Notes under the pieces: model-generated | The model's database searches: none | Seen by the model: the letters and a program-made list of their open reading frames with translations, nothing else | What the model was told of the DNA's origin: nothing | Translations under genes and position numbers: made by a program | DNA from: Humulus lupulus | Lineage: Eukaryota > Streptophyta > Magnoliopsida > Rosales > Cannabaceae | Assembly (NCBI RefSeq): GCF_963169125.1 | Contig: NC_084795.1 | Location: forward strand, 96,777,411 to 96,841,410 | Length of the DNA stretch: 64,000 nucleotides | Direction: 5' to 3' | Shown: piece by piece, positions 45,607 to 58,528 of the stretch | Layout: each line of letters starts with the position of its first letter | How positions within the stretch are numbered: position 1 is the first letter of the stretch

Positions 45607-46944
45607 CAAAAGTTTCGTCCTCGAAATTTACCTGAATAGCTCAGGATATAATTCTGCATATTTGACTCCAGCTCCAATGTCGCTTCCTTGAGCTTGTTGT
45701 TCCCCCATAATACCTTAACCAAAGGTATCGCTTTATTTCTTAGGACCTTGTCCTTTCTGCCTAGTATCTGGACTGACTATTCCTCATAGGAGAGATCTGC
45801 CTCAAGCTCCAGTTCTTCGTAACTCAACACATGAGTCACATCTGGCACATACCTCTAAAGAGATGAAACATGAAATACATTATGCATGGCCGAAAATGCC
45901 GGTGGTAAGGCCAACCTATAGGCCACCTGACCAATCCTCTCCAGGATCTCAAATGGACCTATGAATCTAGGGCTCAGCTTGCCCTTCTTCCCAAATCTTC
46001 TCACCCCTTTCCATGGTGAGACTCTAAGGAAGACATAGTCTCCCACTTGGAACTCCACGTTCCTACGTTTGGGATCAAAATAACTTTTCTGTATGCTTTC
46101 AGAAGCGAGCATCCGAGCTCTACTTCTCAATGGCCTCATTGGTCCTCTGAACTATCTCAGGACCCAACTATCTCCTTTCTCTTGTCTCATCCCAATGAAT
46201 GGGAGATCTGCATTTCCTACCATACTACATATAATAAGGAGCCATCCCAATGGTTGAGTGATAGTTGTTTTTGTAGGAAAGCTCTATCAAAGGCAAGTAC
46301 TTACTCCAAGACCCACCAAAGTCCAGCATACATGCACACAACATGTCCTCTAATATATGGATCGTCCTTTTAGATTGTCCATCTGTCTGAGGATGATAAG
46401 TAGTACTGAACTTCAACTATGTACCCATGGCCCTCTGTAAACCTCCCTAGAACTTGGAAGTGAATGTGGGGTCCCGGTCTGACACGATCGACCTCGGTAC
46501 TCCATGGAGGCACACAATCTCCCTCACATAGAGATCTGTGCACTGGTTAACTGTATAAGTACTCTTCACTGGTAAGAAGTGGGCTGACTTGGTGTATTGA
46601 TCCACAAAAACCCATACTGAATCATGTTGACCCACAGTCCTGGGTAATCCCACCACGAAGTCCATCGTGATGTCCTCCCATTTCCACTCTGGGATGTCCA
46701 GAGGCTGGAATAGCCATGCTGGCCTCTGATGCTCAACCTTAACCTGTTGACATGTCAAGCACTTAGCCATATATTCCACCACATCCCTCTTCATCATAGG
46801 CCACCAATACAGCGATCTCACATCCAGATACATATTTGTGGTGCCTGGATGCAAAGAGTAAGGAGTAGTATGAGATTCATCCAGAATATCCCACCTCATT
46901 GAAGTGTCCATCGGAACACATATCAGACCTTTGTATCTCAACAA
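45607..46944 (-). pseudogene. Element C integrase with chromodomain-like tail
   Basis: 46944-46447: zinc domain (HPGTTNMY, CLTCQQVK), then ITMDFVVGLPRTVG (first Asp) and SIVSDRDPTFTSKF (second Asp). 46416-46225: TDGQSKRTIHILEDML, where the catalytic Glu of the family (DGQSE) is Lys. 46139-45855: VEFQVGDYVFLRVSPWKG and KGKLSPRFIGPFEIL (GPY/F module), VAYRLALPPAF. 45850-45620: the chromodomain-like tail (DVTHVLSYEELEL, VLWGNN, EATLELES) with one stop. The tail is typical of Tekay/Del chromoviruses and would steer integration. Confidence 0.88.
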
Positions 46945-47575
46945 GCCCTTCTCTGGACATTCTAGCTAGAACGTCCTCTCTGATCTTTGTCAGTTGTAGA
47001 TCACCCAACTGACCTTCCTTTATTCTTTCTAATAGCGTAGACTGTAACATAATGTTGGCCAACTGGCCTATCAACAACTCTATGCCAGCTCTGGTCATCT
47101 CCTCTGTTAACTCTCTGGATATCAACCTTGCACTGAAAATCTATTTTGGACCCTTCTGACTTAAAGCCTCTGCCACCATGTTGGCCTTTCCTAGATGATA
47201 CAAGATTTCACAATCATAATCCTTTACTAACTCCAGCCAACGCCTTTGTCTCATGTTCAGGTCTTTCTGTGTGAAGAAGTATTTCAGGCTCTTGTGGTCA
47301 GTGTAAGTCTCACACTTCTTTCCATAAAGATAATGTATTCATACCTTTAATGCAAAGATCACTGCTTCCAACTCTAAATCATGAGTGGGGTATCTCTATT
47401 CATACTCTTTCAGCTAACGTGAGGCATAAACAATCACCTTCTCTAACTACATCAGAACACAACCCAAACCCTGATGTGAGGCATCACAATATATCACAAA
47501 CTTATTCTAATATGTTGGAAGACTCAGAACTAGAGTTGTAATCAACCTCTACTTCAATTCCTGGAAGTTGTTCTC
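46945..47575 (-). pseudogene. Element C RNase H and linker
   Basis: The frame near 47495-47150 reads [51 protein letters not shown] and [17 protein letters not shown], the Ty3 RNase H with its catalytic Asp/Glu residues (DAS, LE, TDHKSL). It has stops near 47450 and 47340. 47125-46945 is the RNase H-integrase linker (TRAGIELLIGQLANIMLQS). Confidence 0.8.
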
Positions 47576-48316
47576 TCACTTGTCTGACCACACAAACCTC
47601 TGATTCTTGAGTGTTAGTTCAGTCAATGAAGTGGAAATATTTGAGAACCCTTCCACGAAACACATGTAATAACCTGCCAACCAAAGGAAACTTCTAACCT
47701 CTGAAGCATTCTTTGGCCTTGGCCAATCCCTGACCGCCTCTATCTTGACTGGGTCCACCTTAATCCCCTCCTTACTGACAATGTGCCCAAGGAAAGTTAC
47801 CTGAGATAACCAGAACTCACACTTCTTGAATTTTTCAAACAATCTATGTTCCCTCAGTCTCTGTAGAACCAACCTCAGATGTTGCTCATGTTCTAACTCT
47901 GACTGAGAATAAACTAAAATATCATCGATGACGATGATCACAAACTGGTCCAAATAATCCTTGAACACTCTGTTCATCAAATCCATAAAAGAAGCTGGGG
48001 CATTAGTCAATCTAAAGGACATGACTAAGAACCCACAATGACCATACCTAGTGCAAAAGGCAATCTTCAATATATCTCCCTCCTTGACCCTCAGGTGATG
48101 ATAACCAGATCGAAGGTCTATCTTTGAGAATACCCTTTTACCTTGCAATTGATCAAACAGATCGTCTATCCTTGGCAGAGGATACTTGTTCTTGATTGTT
48201 AACTTGTTCAGTTCTTTGTAATCAATACACATCCTCAAAGAACCATCCTTTTTCTTCACAAACAAAAATAGTGCACCCCACGGTGAGAAACTATGTCTAA
48301 TAAAACCTAAGTCCAA
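47576..48316 (-). pseudogene. Element C reverse transcriptase (246 codons open)
   Basis: The longest coding stretch in the window. [60 protein letters not shown] (catalytic Asp in KIDL), [32 protein letters not shown] (IDD intact) and the thumb with [15 protein letters not shown]. The start Met is only the first Met of the frame; upstream residues continue in the same polyprotein past a stop at about 48320. RT copies element RNA into DNA. The frame closes at RNase H. Confidence 0.88.
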
Positions 48317-49035
48317 CAGCTCCTACAGTTGTACCTTCATTTCTTATAATTCTGTTGGGGAAATTATGTAAGGTGCTCTAGACACTGGCTCCATCCTTGA
48401 TGCCAGTTCAATCATGAATTCAATCTCCCTATGTGGTGGCAACCCTGGTAAATCTTTTGGAAACACATCTATAAACTCACAGACTAATCTGGTCCCACTG
48501 GCATAACCTGAGTGGTATCAAGCACACTGGCTACGAATCCTATGCAACCTCCTTGCAATAGATATCTAGCCCTCAGAACAGATATCATGGGTAAACGAGG
48601 TCCATCCACAGTGCCAACAAACACAAAAGGATCCACACCTTCAGGCTCAAAGGTTACCATCTTCCTTCTATAATCTATGGTTGCCTCATACTTCATCAAC
48701 CAATTCATACCCCAACATCATGTCAAATTCGGTCATAACCAATTCTATCAAATCAATTGATAACTCTCTGCCCTCTACTGTCACTGGCATTGATCTGACC
48801 CATCTCCTAAATACTACTAACTCCCCAATGGGTAACAAGGTCCCGAACCCCCCACAACATAATAATCACATGGTCTACACAGCCTATCAATAATTCTACT
48901 AGCAACAAAAGAATGTGTAGCACTGGAATCAATCAAAATAGTATAAGGGGTTCCAACACTAAAAGGCTGAATTATAACTACAGAGGGACAAGCCTTAGCT
49001 TCTGCTTGAGTCAATGCGAACACTCAAGCAGGGGC
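48317..49035 (-). pseudogene. Element C aspartic protease and linker
   Basis: 49023-48817: FALTQAEAKACPSVVI and TILIDSSATHSFVASRIIDR. The catalytic Asp is kept, while the DSG triplet is DSS. 48708-48484: MNWLMKYEATIDYRRKMVTF, the GMDWL...D-C/Y-R segment of Tekay proteases, and a linker to RT. One frameshift near 48815-48708. Confidence 0.82.
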
Positions 49036-50120
49036 CAAGTTGTCTGCCTTTCTTGCTCTCGGTCAATCTTTCTTGAAATGTCCCACTACTCCACACAAGA
49101 AGCAAGCTTTTGCTCGACACTCCCATAGATGGAACCTCTTGCATCTACGACACTCAGGAAAAGTCCTCCAGGCCTCACTGCCACATGGTCACCTGTCAGG
49201 GCCTGGAGCTGGGAAGGCGTCAGGAGCCTTCCTTTTCTGATCACTAGGGCCTCCGCCCCTTCCTGAGCCCATAAATGGAGGTCCCATCCTTCTAAAGTCT
49301 CTTCTGGCTGCAATGTCACGCCAAATCTTATTCTCTCCGCTCTCAGCTATGAGCGCTTTCTCAACCACCTGTGCATAAGTAGTAACTCCAGACACGGTGG
49401 TTATACGAACATCCTGGGATATCCTAGGTTGTAGCCCCTAGAGAAACCTCTCCCTTCTAGCCCCATCAGTGGGCACCAGCTCCATTGCAAACTTTGCCAG
49501 TCTATCAAACTTTAAAGCATACACAGTCACTGACAGACTTCTCTGAAACAGCTTGCTGAACTCTTCAGTTTTTGCAGCCCTGATGGCATCATTGTAGTAC
49601 TTCTCATTGAACAGTGTCTGAAACTCTTCCCAACTCAGGGCATTAACATTTCTCATCTGGGAAATCACTTTCCACCAAATTCATGCATCCTCCCGAAACA
49701 TATATGTGGCACAAGCTACCCTCTCATTACCTGACACCCTCATAAATTCAAGGATGGTGGTAACCATGCTCATCCATTGATCAACTTTCGTTGGATCTGC
49801 ACTACCCTAAAAAATTGGAGGGTGCTGTTTCCTGAACCTTTCGTAAAGAGGTTCCCATTTACTTCCATCCTTTATCGGCTGCTCAAATGTTGGCACCATT
49901 ACACCTCTAGCAAGATTTTCCCTGCAGGAACCTATTATTGTCTCAGCAGGCGGATTTCTTCTTTCTGCCTCAGGACTCTGGCTTGTAAGTCAACAAGCAA
50001 TAGCTGCCAGTTATCAGGAGCTGGCTGAGGGGTCTGACCCTGGTCATTTTCCTAACCTTGTCTATCATTTTAACCCTGATCTTCCTGGTCAGCTGATGAG
50101 TCTAACTGTCTTGGAAGCAT
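49036..50120 (-). pseudogene. Element C gag
   Basis: Likely start ATG at 50120 (MLPRQLDSS), then a Gln-rich N-terminus with stops near 50070 and 50050, LLLVDLQARVLRQKEEIRLL, and the core at 49668-49438 (SWEEFQTLFNEKYYNDAIRA, RLAKFAMELVPTDGARRERF). The zinc knuckle at about 49110-49070 reads CFLCGVVGHFKKD; its last Cys codon is replaced by TGA. The leader between PBS and this start is only about 430 bp and has no extra ORF, in contrast to element B. Confidence 0.82.
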
Positions 50121-50548
50121 ACTTTCAACCTATACCTTGCTGCAATAATCAATACGGCCAGTTAGGTAGTGAAACTAAACCTCTTGCCGCCACACGGTCC
50201 AAGATCACACAGATACTCATCCATGTTCCAAAATCATACTATCAAACAATTCAATTCATGATAATAACAATTAACATTTAGCACTTAACAATTAACAATT
50301 AACAATTTAACGATGCTAATAAGCATGTTCTAGCATTATCATTGCTAATAAGCACGTTCTCACTTATCATGTAGCAGTCAAGGGCCAGCCCTATTAGTGT
50401 ATCTCATGCATGCAGGTAAAGCATTTATATTCTATTTATGTAGTTAAACACATAACCACATAAATAGTTACCAAACCATGAGTCGAGCTTGACTTCAGTG
50501 GATAATGTACATGCCCATCCAGTTTACAGGAACCCTCAACCTTGGCAT

Positions 50549-50560
50549 GCTCTGATACCA
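50549..50560 (-). promoter_or_regulatory. Primer binding site of element C
   Basis: TGGTATCAGAGC on the minus strand, three bases inside the 5' LTR edge. Initiator tRNA-Met type. Confidence 0.92.
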
Positions 50561-50563
50561 AGT

Positions 50564-52304
50564 TGTAACACCCTGGTTAGCCAAGACCGTCAAACTGTGT
50601 ACTTTATATAATTCTTAAGTTGCTAAATGAGTCATTAAGCCATAAACGTGCATCTAGGTGTTATTAATGGTCCAGGGTAAAAATCTCAGTCAAAAGGAAT
50701 AAATATATTTCACTAAAAACATTAAACAGTACGTGGGATCCCATAAAAGTGTTTACAAAGTTATTTACAATCCACAATGGTCATTACAGTTCAAAAGTTA
50801 CAATCCACCAACCTAAGCGGCAAAAATTGGGTTAAACCCTAATTCCCTTGAGAAACACCTTGGCCGTTATGGTCAAGCGACCGCATATGTACATGTCGCA
50901 ACCTAAGCTTCCCACTCAAGGCTGGGTAAGCTTCCCTTTCCCTTTACCTACACCACATAGCACCCGTGAGCCAAGGCTCAGCAAGAAAACTTATTACCAC
51001 ATGTGTACAATATAAATAAGTGATCATGAAACCATTCTGGGCTTCAGCCCTAATCAGATGATGACTATCAAGTAAATATGGGGTCTTGGGCCAGGATAGA
51101 TAACTATTCAATCATTCTGGGGTCTTGCGCTCTGAATAGATGACTATTAAGTCTTTCTGGGGTCCCATGCCCTGAAAAGATGACTAATGAGACATTCTGA
51201 GGTCCTGCGCTCTGAATAGATGACTAATAAGTCTTTCTAGGGTTCTGTGCCCCAAGTCATGTGACTATCAAGTCACCTGAGCCTTTTAGCCTTGGCTCTG
51301 AGTAACTAGTCATAGACTAGCCAAGCGCTTTAGTTTTCTTCGACCAATAAGTCGATCAAGCATTTAATGCTCATGTTGATTAGATCTAATCAATTTGGCT
51401 TGCATTAAACACACTAATGTCGCTCTTGACTCATAAGTCAATTCCATATGAACAGCGCTCAGTACTATTGCTGATCATGACTGATAAGTTAGAGCTTCAC
51501 GACCAGTACTAACACCATTGTCATTTCTGACTAATATGTCACCGCCATTCACAAGTAAGCAATACTGCCAGGCATTTGCAATGCAACCAATGTCCATATA
51601 TAGAGCACTCAACATGCCTCATCAATAATCATGCATGTCACATACTGGGTGCAGTTTTCTTACCTAAGACTTAAGTGTAAAATAAATAAAGAATGACCCT
51701 TGAGAACGATCTTGTCCTTAAGCCCTTAGCAGTCACTTAATAATAAAAAAAATAAGAAATCCCATCAATAAAATGAGTAATCAATGATTCCCGGATCAAC
51801 TCCAAACCTTTGGGACCTTGAATCCTACTAAACCGGGTAATAGAATCGACCCCGAGGCCTTAGGTTTGAGTTCCCACGATTAAAACACAACTCTGGCCAA
51901 ATCTGCCCTTAAGCGTCATGGCCCCACACCCCTGAGCCACAGCTCACCTCCAAACATAGACTTCAGCCTCATTCAGCCTACACCTCGCATTGTGGCCCGC
52001 CTCCCAAGCACCACGAATCTAATGCCCATCAGCCTATCCTCTCTTCTTTGTTAAGCTTGGATCGCGGCGCCCAAAATAGGGCCGCGACTCGACCTGGAAC
52101 TCAGCCAAAAACCTTCATTTTTCGCATTTTAAATCACTCCATATCCATATCCAAACATATCCAAATTCCAAAAACAAAGTTCACAATCATCTCAGAAACC
52201 TAAAACCATCAAAACCTGAGCCTCAAAAAATTCGAAAGCTCATCAACATATAAAATATTATAAAAGTTTAGAAACTCAAAAACTCAAAACTTAAAGCTTT
52301 GATT
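50564..52304 (-). repeat. 5' LTR of element C, cut by element B
   Basis: Plus-strand TGTAACACCCTGG, colinear with 43204-44925. It ends at 52304 where TGTAATGACCC of element B begins; the missing third should lie right of the window. The tandem 'ggggtcctgcgc' units are at 51070-51270 and the conserved box at 50941-50990. Expected TSD of B: TGATT (52300-52304). Confidence 0.9.
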
Positions 52305-54298
52305 TGTAATGACCCAACTATTTCTATGACCTTGGACCATTAAACCTACTAGACATAGCTACTATTTTTGAGAAAAACATACACAAGAAATAGTCATAAC
52401 TTTATTAAAACTCCAAAATAAATATTGTATCAATAACATAAAAGTATAAAATAAAATGTGACATGGTATAGGTACTCATTGTTTATAAAAGATAAAACAT
52501 AACTTTAAATACTAACTGCGGAATTACATCAAAACATAATTTAAAAGACATAAAATAAATAACGTCATCCTCGATCCACACGAAGTCCATTGAATCCATT
52601 CATCCTTAACACACAAGCCAAGCTGCCAAGAATCCTTCCGCCTTCCATAATCATTTTCCTGCATCAAGCTAAAAATAAAGGAGTGAGCCTAGTGCCCAGC
52701 AAGGAAAATCTATTATAACATAAATCATAAGCATAAGATTATATCATAAACAACATATTACTATAAAACATATATCATATAGGACTACAATGTCCATCAT
52801 AAATTCTTGGGGCTTGTTAGCTAAGCAAGTCATATGCCCATAAATTTGTGGGGCTTGCTAGCTAAGCAAGTCATGTGCCCATAAATTCTTGGGGCTTTCT
52901 AGCTAAACAAGTCATATGCCCAAGGACTATAAACATATTCTTGGGGCTTGCTATCTAAACAAGTCATATGCCCAAGGACTATAAAACATATAACATAACA
53001 TATATCATATCATAGCATAAAAGATACCATAACATAAACATATAAACATATATATATATCTAGCCTATTTTCCTTTCCAAAAGCCGGGATATTTGGGAAC
53101 ATGAACGGGATTAGAACACTCATGTAAACCAATAGTAGAAATGGTGAGAATCTCTATGAATAAAGATGAATATGAGAACTTAACCATCAAGAAGAAACTT
53201 ACCAAGAAAGACCTTAAGTTTTAAGAACTTAAATACCCAATCAAGAATCATAAACAAGAGTTAGGATCTGAATAAAAGAAACTAAAGAATTATATACAAC
53301 TGATCTTAGGAATAGAAATACCTTGATTGACCTTATGGATTGGTCTAAACCTCAATACCAAAATCACATTATTTCTCACTTCCCAAGTGATTATAAAATC
53401 TTAGAATGATAAAGCATTAACCCAAAACCCAAGTGTATCTCTCTATAGTAACACTAGCACCTTGGAGGCTCTGATCAAATGCTTGAAGAATGAAGAAAAT
53501 TGCTGAGCACTAGGTCCTATTTATAGAGTTCAAGGAGAGAAACTAACCCCTTTTAATTTGAATAAATAAATGATTATAAAATGAAAAAGATTTGAATTTT
53601 CATTCAACTGACGCCCAGAACTCGGTCAAAGTCGTTCAAAGGCAGGTCTAAGTGGTTAAGGCTATTTTTAAAATTCAAAAATCAAACCTTCAAAAATACT
53701 TACATGGAGCTGATATATTGCCCCCTATAGGCAATATATCGCCTCCCCCTGTATTCCCAAGCCTCATTCAATCGTTTGTGCAAAGTCGACGTGTTTTTCG
53801 TATCTTCCATAGGCGATTTATTTGCCCTTATGCTGCGATATATCGGCATATGTTGATATATTAAACACGTCATTGTACTTTTTCAGCATAATTTGAATTG
53901 GATAAACAATTTTGACTAAGTCATAATACGATCCTAACAGCTGCTGGAAGGTTCTGGAGCTTCTAGATCTTTCTTTTGTTAAAACTATTCATCAAAAATA
54001 CTTAATTCCTTAATAATCATGATTATGACAAGTGTCATGCTCTCAATGGTTCTATCTAAACCTTAGGTTATAATAAATAATATCTCTATGACCAGCAATA
54101 TTAATCAAACCTTATGTTATAATTAATATTCTTAAAATATAGGTTAAACTTATAAATCCATAATTGTTGCTATGAGTTTCCAACTAAGTCCCGACTTGAA
54201 CTGAAATCGACGGTAACTAACATACTGCTAACTAATACTAACTACTACTACTACCACTACTATCTAGCTAGGCTAAGTAAACATTTTGGGACTCTGCA
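52305..54298 (-). repeat. 3' LTR of element B
   Basis: 1994 bp, TGTAATGACCCAAC to GGGACTCTGCA on the plus strand. Minus-strand TATAAATA at 53519-53526. Four tandem units of 45-60 bp around 'ttggggcttgctagctaa' at 52800-52985. Decayed palindromes of the CGATATATCG type at 53711-53850. The adjoining PPT on the minus strand is GTAGTAGGGGAGAAT (54299-54313). Confidence 0.92.
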
Positions 54299-54319
54299 AT
54301 TCTCCCCTACTACAAAGAA

Positions 54320-55505
54320 TTTTGTCCCCGAAATTTACTTACCAAAAAATTCCGGATACCGGGCTAACATGTCCTCCTCCAACTCCCATGTTGCCTCCCG
54401 TTCAGAACTATTACTCCATATGACTTTGACTATTGAAAAACTCTTAGACCATAATTCCTTCATCCCTCTATATAGGATGCTAACCGGTCGTTCCTCGTAA
54501 CGCAAGTCTTTCTGGAGTGCTATCGTATCATACTTGAGGACGTGAGATGGGTTTGGCATATATTTACGAAGCATCGAGATGTGGAACACATTATGACTAT
54601 CTACTAGAGCTGGCGGTAAGGCTAATCTATATGCAACTGCTCCCACTTTGTCCAATATCTCAAAAGTACCTATAAACCGGGGACTAAGCTTCCCTTTCTT
54701 CCCAAACCGCTTCACACCTTTCATAGGAGATATCTTTAAGAAGACTTGATCTTCGACTTTGAATTCCACATTACGCTGCTTTGTATCCACATAACTTTTC
54801 TGATGACTCTGAGTAATGAGCATAAGTTTTCTAATCAGCGCTATTGCTTCCTGGGCTTTTCTAACAGCTTCGGGTCCAAGAAGTTTCCTTTCTCCTACCT
54901 CGTCCCAATGTAACGGCGATCGACACCTTCTTCCATAAAGTAGCTCATAGGGTGACATCCTGATCATTGACTAATAGCTATTGTTGTAAGAAAATTATAT
55001 TAGCGGCAAATACTTACCCCATGATCCTCCGAAATCAAGTACACAAGCGCGCAACATATCTTCTAAAATCTGTATGGTATGGTCGGATTGACCATCGGTC
55101 TGAGGATGAAATTCTGTACTAACACTTAACTTTGTACCCATGGCTTGCTGCAAGCTTCCCCAAAATCTCGATGTAAACACCGATCTTCTATCGGACACTA
55201 TGGTCTTAGGGATTCCATGCAATCTCACTATTTCTTGAATATAAATGTCTGCTACTTATTTGTTGTATACGTAGTCTTGACAGGCAGGAAATGAGCTGGC
55301 TTGGTTAGTCTATCTACTACTACCAAAGCCGACTCGTGCTGCTTATTTGTTTGTGGCAATTCCATCATGAAATCTATGGCTATGTCGTCCCACTTCCATT
55401 CTGGGATACTAAGCGGTTGCAATAAGCCTATAGGCCACTAATGTTCTGCTTTTACTTGTTGGCATACTAAGCATTTAGACACATACTCTGCTATATCTTT
55501 CTTTA
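54320..55505 (-). pseudogene. Element B integrase core, GPY/F and chromodomain
   Basis: 55440-55320: WKWDDIAIDFMMELPQ (first catalytic Asp). 55228-54995: MRLHGIPKTIVSDRRSVFTS (second Asp), FHPQTDGQSDHTIQILED, where the catalytic Glu of DGQSE is Asp. 54967-54335 is open for 210 codons: SPYELLYGRRCRSPLHWDEV, KISPMKGVKRFGKKGKLSPR, ETFEIL-type GPY/F module, then the chromodomain (EERPVSIL, SIVKVIWSNSSEREATWELE, ARYPEFFG). Stops between blocks at about 55258 and 54972. Confidence 0.88.
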
Positions 55506-55512
55506 TTCCTGG

Positions 55513-55863
55513 CTACCAATACAGTGCTTTAAGATCGTGAGTCATCTTGGTCAACCATGGGTGAACTGAGTATGGGGTATTGTGTGCTTCTTCTAAAATC
55601 TTCATATTAATTCCATGATCATTCAGCATGCATACCTGGTCCTTATATCTTAAGAACCCTTGCCCTGATATAGAGAAATCTTTGACCTTTCCTTCTTTAA
55701 CTACATCCATATGTGCTACTAACGTGTCATCATGCCCTTGCCCAATTTGTATATCTTCTAATAGACTTGACTGGATGGAAAAGTTAGCCAGTTTACCAAT
55801 AACTACTTCTATTCCAGCATTGACCAGCTCCTGCTGTAGCGTCTTTTCTATTCCAGCTAACAT
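55513..55863 (-). pseudogene. Element B RNase H-integrase linker and zinc domain
   Basis: An open stretch of 116 codons: LVNAGIEVVIGKLANFSIQS (linker), then KDQVCMLNDHGINMKILEEA and HNTPYSVHPW (first His pair of the HHCC zinc domain). KCLVCQQVK with the Cys pair follows at about 55475-55450 after a stop at 55512. Confidence 0.8.
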
Positions 55864-56215
55864 TGCTAGACTTCCATAACTCTTCCTACTTAGCGCATCA
55901 GCAACTACATTTGCCTTTCCCGGGTGGTATAGGATTTCGCAGTCATAATCCTTTACTAATTCTAACCACCTGCGCTACCTCATGTTGAGCTCCTTTTGTG
56001 CGAAGAAATACTTTAAGCTTTTGTCATCCATATAAATCTCACACCGTTCTCCATAAATATAATGGCACTAGATTTTCAATGCAAAGACCACTGCTGCCAA
56101 CTCCATATCGTGCGTTGGATAGCGTTGCTTGTACTCCTTGTCATTATACATCAGCACACAACCCAAACCTTGCTTCGACGCATCACAGTAAACTACAAAC
56201 TTGTCGTTGTGTGTC
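55864..56215 (-). pseudogene. Element B RNase H, part after the solo LTR
   Basis: 56215-56100 reads [19 protein letters not shown] and [18 protein letters not shown], followed by a stop, then [20 protein letters not shown] in the next block. The catalytic Asp (DAS) and Glu (MEL) survive. The domain continues from 58529 across the solo LTR. Confidence 0.8.
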
Positions 56216-58528
56216 TGTAACGCCCTGGATAGCCAAGACCACTACACTATGTGATTATAAGGGTGTGAGACTTGCTAATCAAGTCGTTTATTCAAAACAT
56301 GTTGTTAGCTAAGTATTCTAGGGCTAAAAGACATTTTGGCCGCAAAAGAAACATTTTATAGACTATAAACAATTTACAGAAGGGATCCCCAAAAGTACAA
56401 TGTTTAAAAGTTGGTTTACAAAATTCAATAGTTAAAAGTAAACATTAGACATACTAAGGAAAAATACAAGGTTCTGGTCCTCTCGTCCCTGTAATCTCCT
56501 CAACCGTGGCGGTTGAGCGGCCTGACATGTACATTCACCCTGCAGAGCTCTCCAATCAAGGTTGATCAATCTTGCCCTTGCCTTTACCTGCACCACGTAG
56601 CACCCGTGAGCCAAGGCCCAGCAAGAAAACAACATACACAGCATATACAATGTTATCAAACCAATATTCTAATAAGCATGTTCAAGTATTCAATCCATAG
56701 CATATAAGCATACTTCAAGGTACAAATAACCTCATCTATACTTAGAATAATTAACAATATTACTAACCACAATCATGGCCAAGTATAACAATCAACTAAC
56801 ACAAATACTAGGGCCGACACCTTAGGTCGTGCCCTCTGTTTAACCCACTGACTTCGGCCCGCTTAAATCGAGCTCAGTGCATAATAAGCTGTCCTCGGAT
56901 ACTAGTGTCCGAGCCGTGCCAATTGCACAAGTTAACCATGGCACACTTAGGCCGTTGGTTTACAATTTACATGGCATAATACCATTCTTTCAATCATATA
57001 TATCAGGGAGCCCTTAGTCTCGTTCAAATATTCATCCGGGTGTAGTTTTCTTACCTTTAGCTTCTAGATGACTTAGTTTCAGGCGATACTCCTTGAGCGC
57101 GATCTGATCCCCGAGCCCTAGCTTAGCACCTAGTCACAACCATGATAAAGGATATCATTAACAATTTTAAATGAGTTTCTAAACCAAGTTCTAGTCCTCG
57201 GAACATTTAACTTCACCAAATATGGTAAAAGACTCAACCCCGAACACCCTAGGTTAAATTCCCAAGCCTAAAATCTCAAAATCCCAAAATCCCTTAAGGG
57301 CCCCGGCATGGGCCATCCATGTCGCGGTATGGCCCTAAATAGAGCCCACTTAATGCACAAAAACAGGTAAGGGCCACGGCATTGCTTGGACCATGCCGCG
57401 GCCCGCCCTCCTTCCTCAGCATGCATCAGCTTCGAAGGGCCGCGGCTCACCAAGAACTATGCCGCGGCCCGACCCTTCGAACCCAGAAAAAACCACCATT
57501 TTCAACCTCCAAACCTCACCTTAAGCCATCCCAAAGCTCCCAACTCAAAACCAATCAATAACAACATCATTATAATGATTTAAACAACACAATTCCACCA
57601 AAAATCCAGCCTAGCACTCACCAAAATCCCAATTCCACTTTCTGAAATTCCAAACCTAAAAACTCAAAACCAGCCATGGAAATACTAAAATTCAACCATC
57701 AAACCTTGGATTAAAGCTTACCTCAGCTGCAGGATCACTTCTCCAAGTGTCCCCTAACCTATCTTCAAAGTTTTAAGCCTCAATTTCCACCTTAAATGCC
57801 AAAACCACAGATATTTAAAGCTCAGCCCTTTCTCTAAATTTCTAACCTCATAAATGAAAATTCAAAGCTTACCTTGGCTCTATCTCAGACCTTGATCAGT
57901 TCCTGAGCTAATCCTCCAGATTATTCCCTTCAATTCTCAAAGATTCAACTTAATTCCAGCAATTCCTCCTCAAATTTCAGTGTTTTCCTTCCTTAGGAGA
58001 GAGGTGAGAGAGAAGACTGAGGAAGAGTCGGTCTAATTTCTGTCTAGTGTTTTCTAAGTCTTCCAAGTATATCCTTAGGTTATTAGACTAATCCCAAAGC
58101 TCGGGGTGCTAGAAACGTCCCCGAGGGCAACACGGTAAAATCCCCCAATAATCCCACCTAGACATCCTAACCTCAAATATATCTCCAATTATTTATTTCC
58201 ATCACCCTATAGTCCAAATCACTACCCTTGACTTGTCCAAAGTCAATTATAATGCCTCGTTGTGACTTTTCCCGCTATCTAGCCCTAGGATCGTCTCGAG
58301 TCGCCGGCTGCTGATTTATCCACATAATAATGTGGTTCTCACAGATATCTCATACATATATATCATATCATCATATAATATCATCAATTATCATATAATA
58401 TCATTTAAGCACTATTAATCACATGATATCAAATTCAAATAAAATATTATTCACTTTAATCCCATTTATGCCCTCCCGGCACACTAATCAAGGCTCCTAA
58501 GCCTTATTAGCGATTTTGGGTCGTTACA
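56216..58528 (-). repeat. Solo LTR of family A inside element B, TSD GTGTC
   Basis: 2313 bp, TGTAACGCCCTGGATAGCC to TTGGGTCGTTACA on the plus strand. Perfect duplications GTGTC at 56211-56215 and 58529-58533. It keeps the conserved box (56581-56630) and CCACAT-AATA-ATGTGG (58320-58335). Short open stretches inside (56432-56659, 57268-57583) are not genes. It is the youngest event in this part of the nest. GC-rich 'gccgcggcccg' words occur at 57400-57470. Confidence 0.95.

Larger units (their letters stand above)
43204..52304 (-). mobile_element. Tekay-like Ty3/gypsy element C, nested in copia gag
   Basis: Minus-strand element with 3' LTR (43204-45591), PPT, integrase with chromodomain-like tail, RNase H, RT, protease, gag, PBS (50549-50560) and the beginning of the 5' LTR (50564-52304). 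The 5' LTR is interrupted by element B, and its remainder is beyond the window. The left flank ATTTG (43199-43203) is the expected TSD. LTRs look about 85-90% alike by eye, so it is older than B. Confidence 0.9.

Noticed and set aside
57268..57583. GC-rich open frames as a host exon
   Set aside because: They lie wholly in a solo LTR and come from repeated 'gccgcggcccg' words found also in other family-A and C LTRs.
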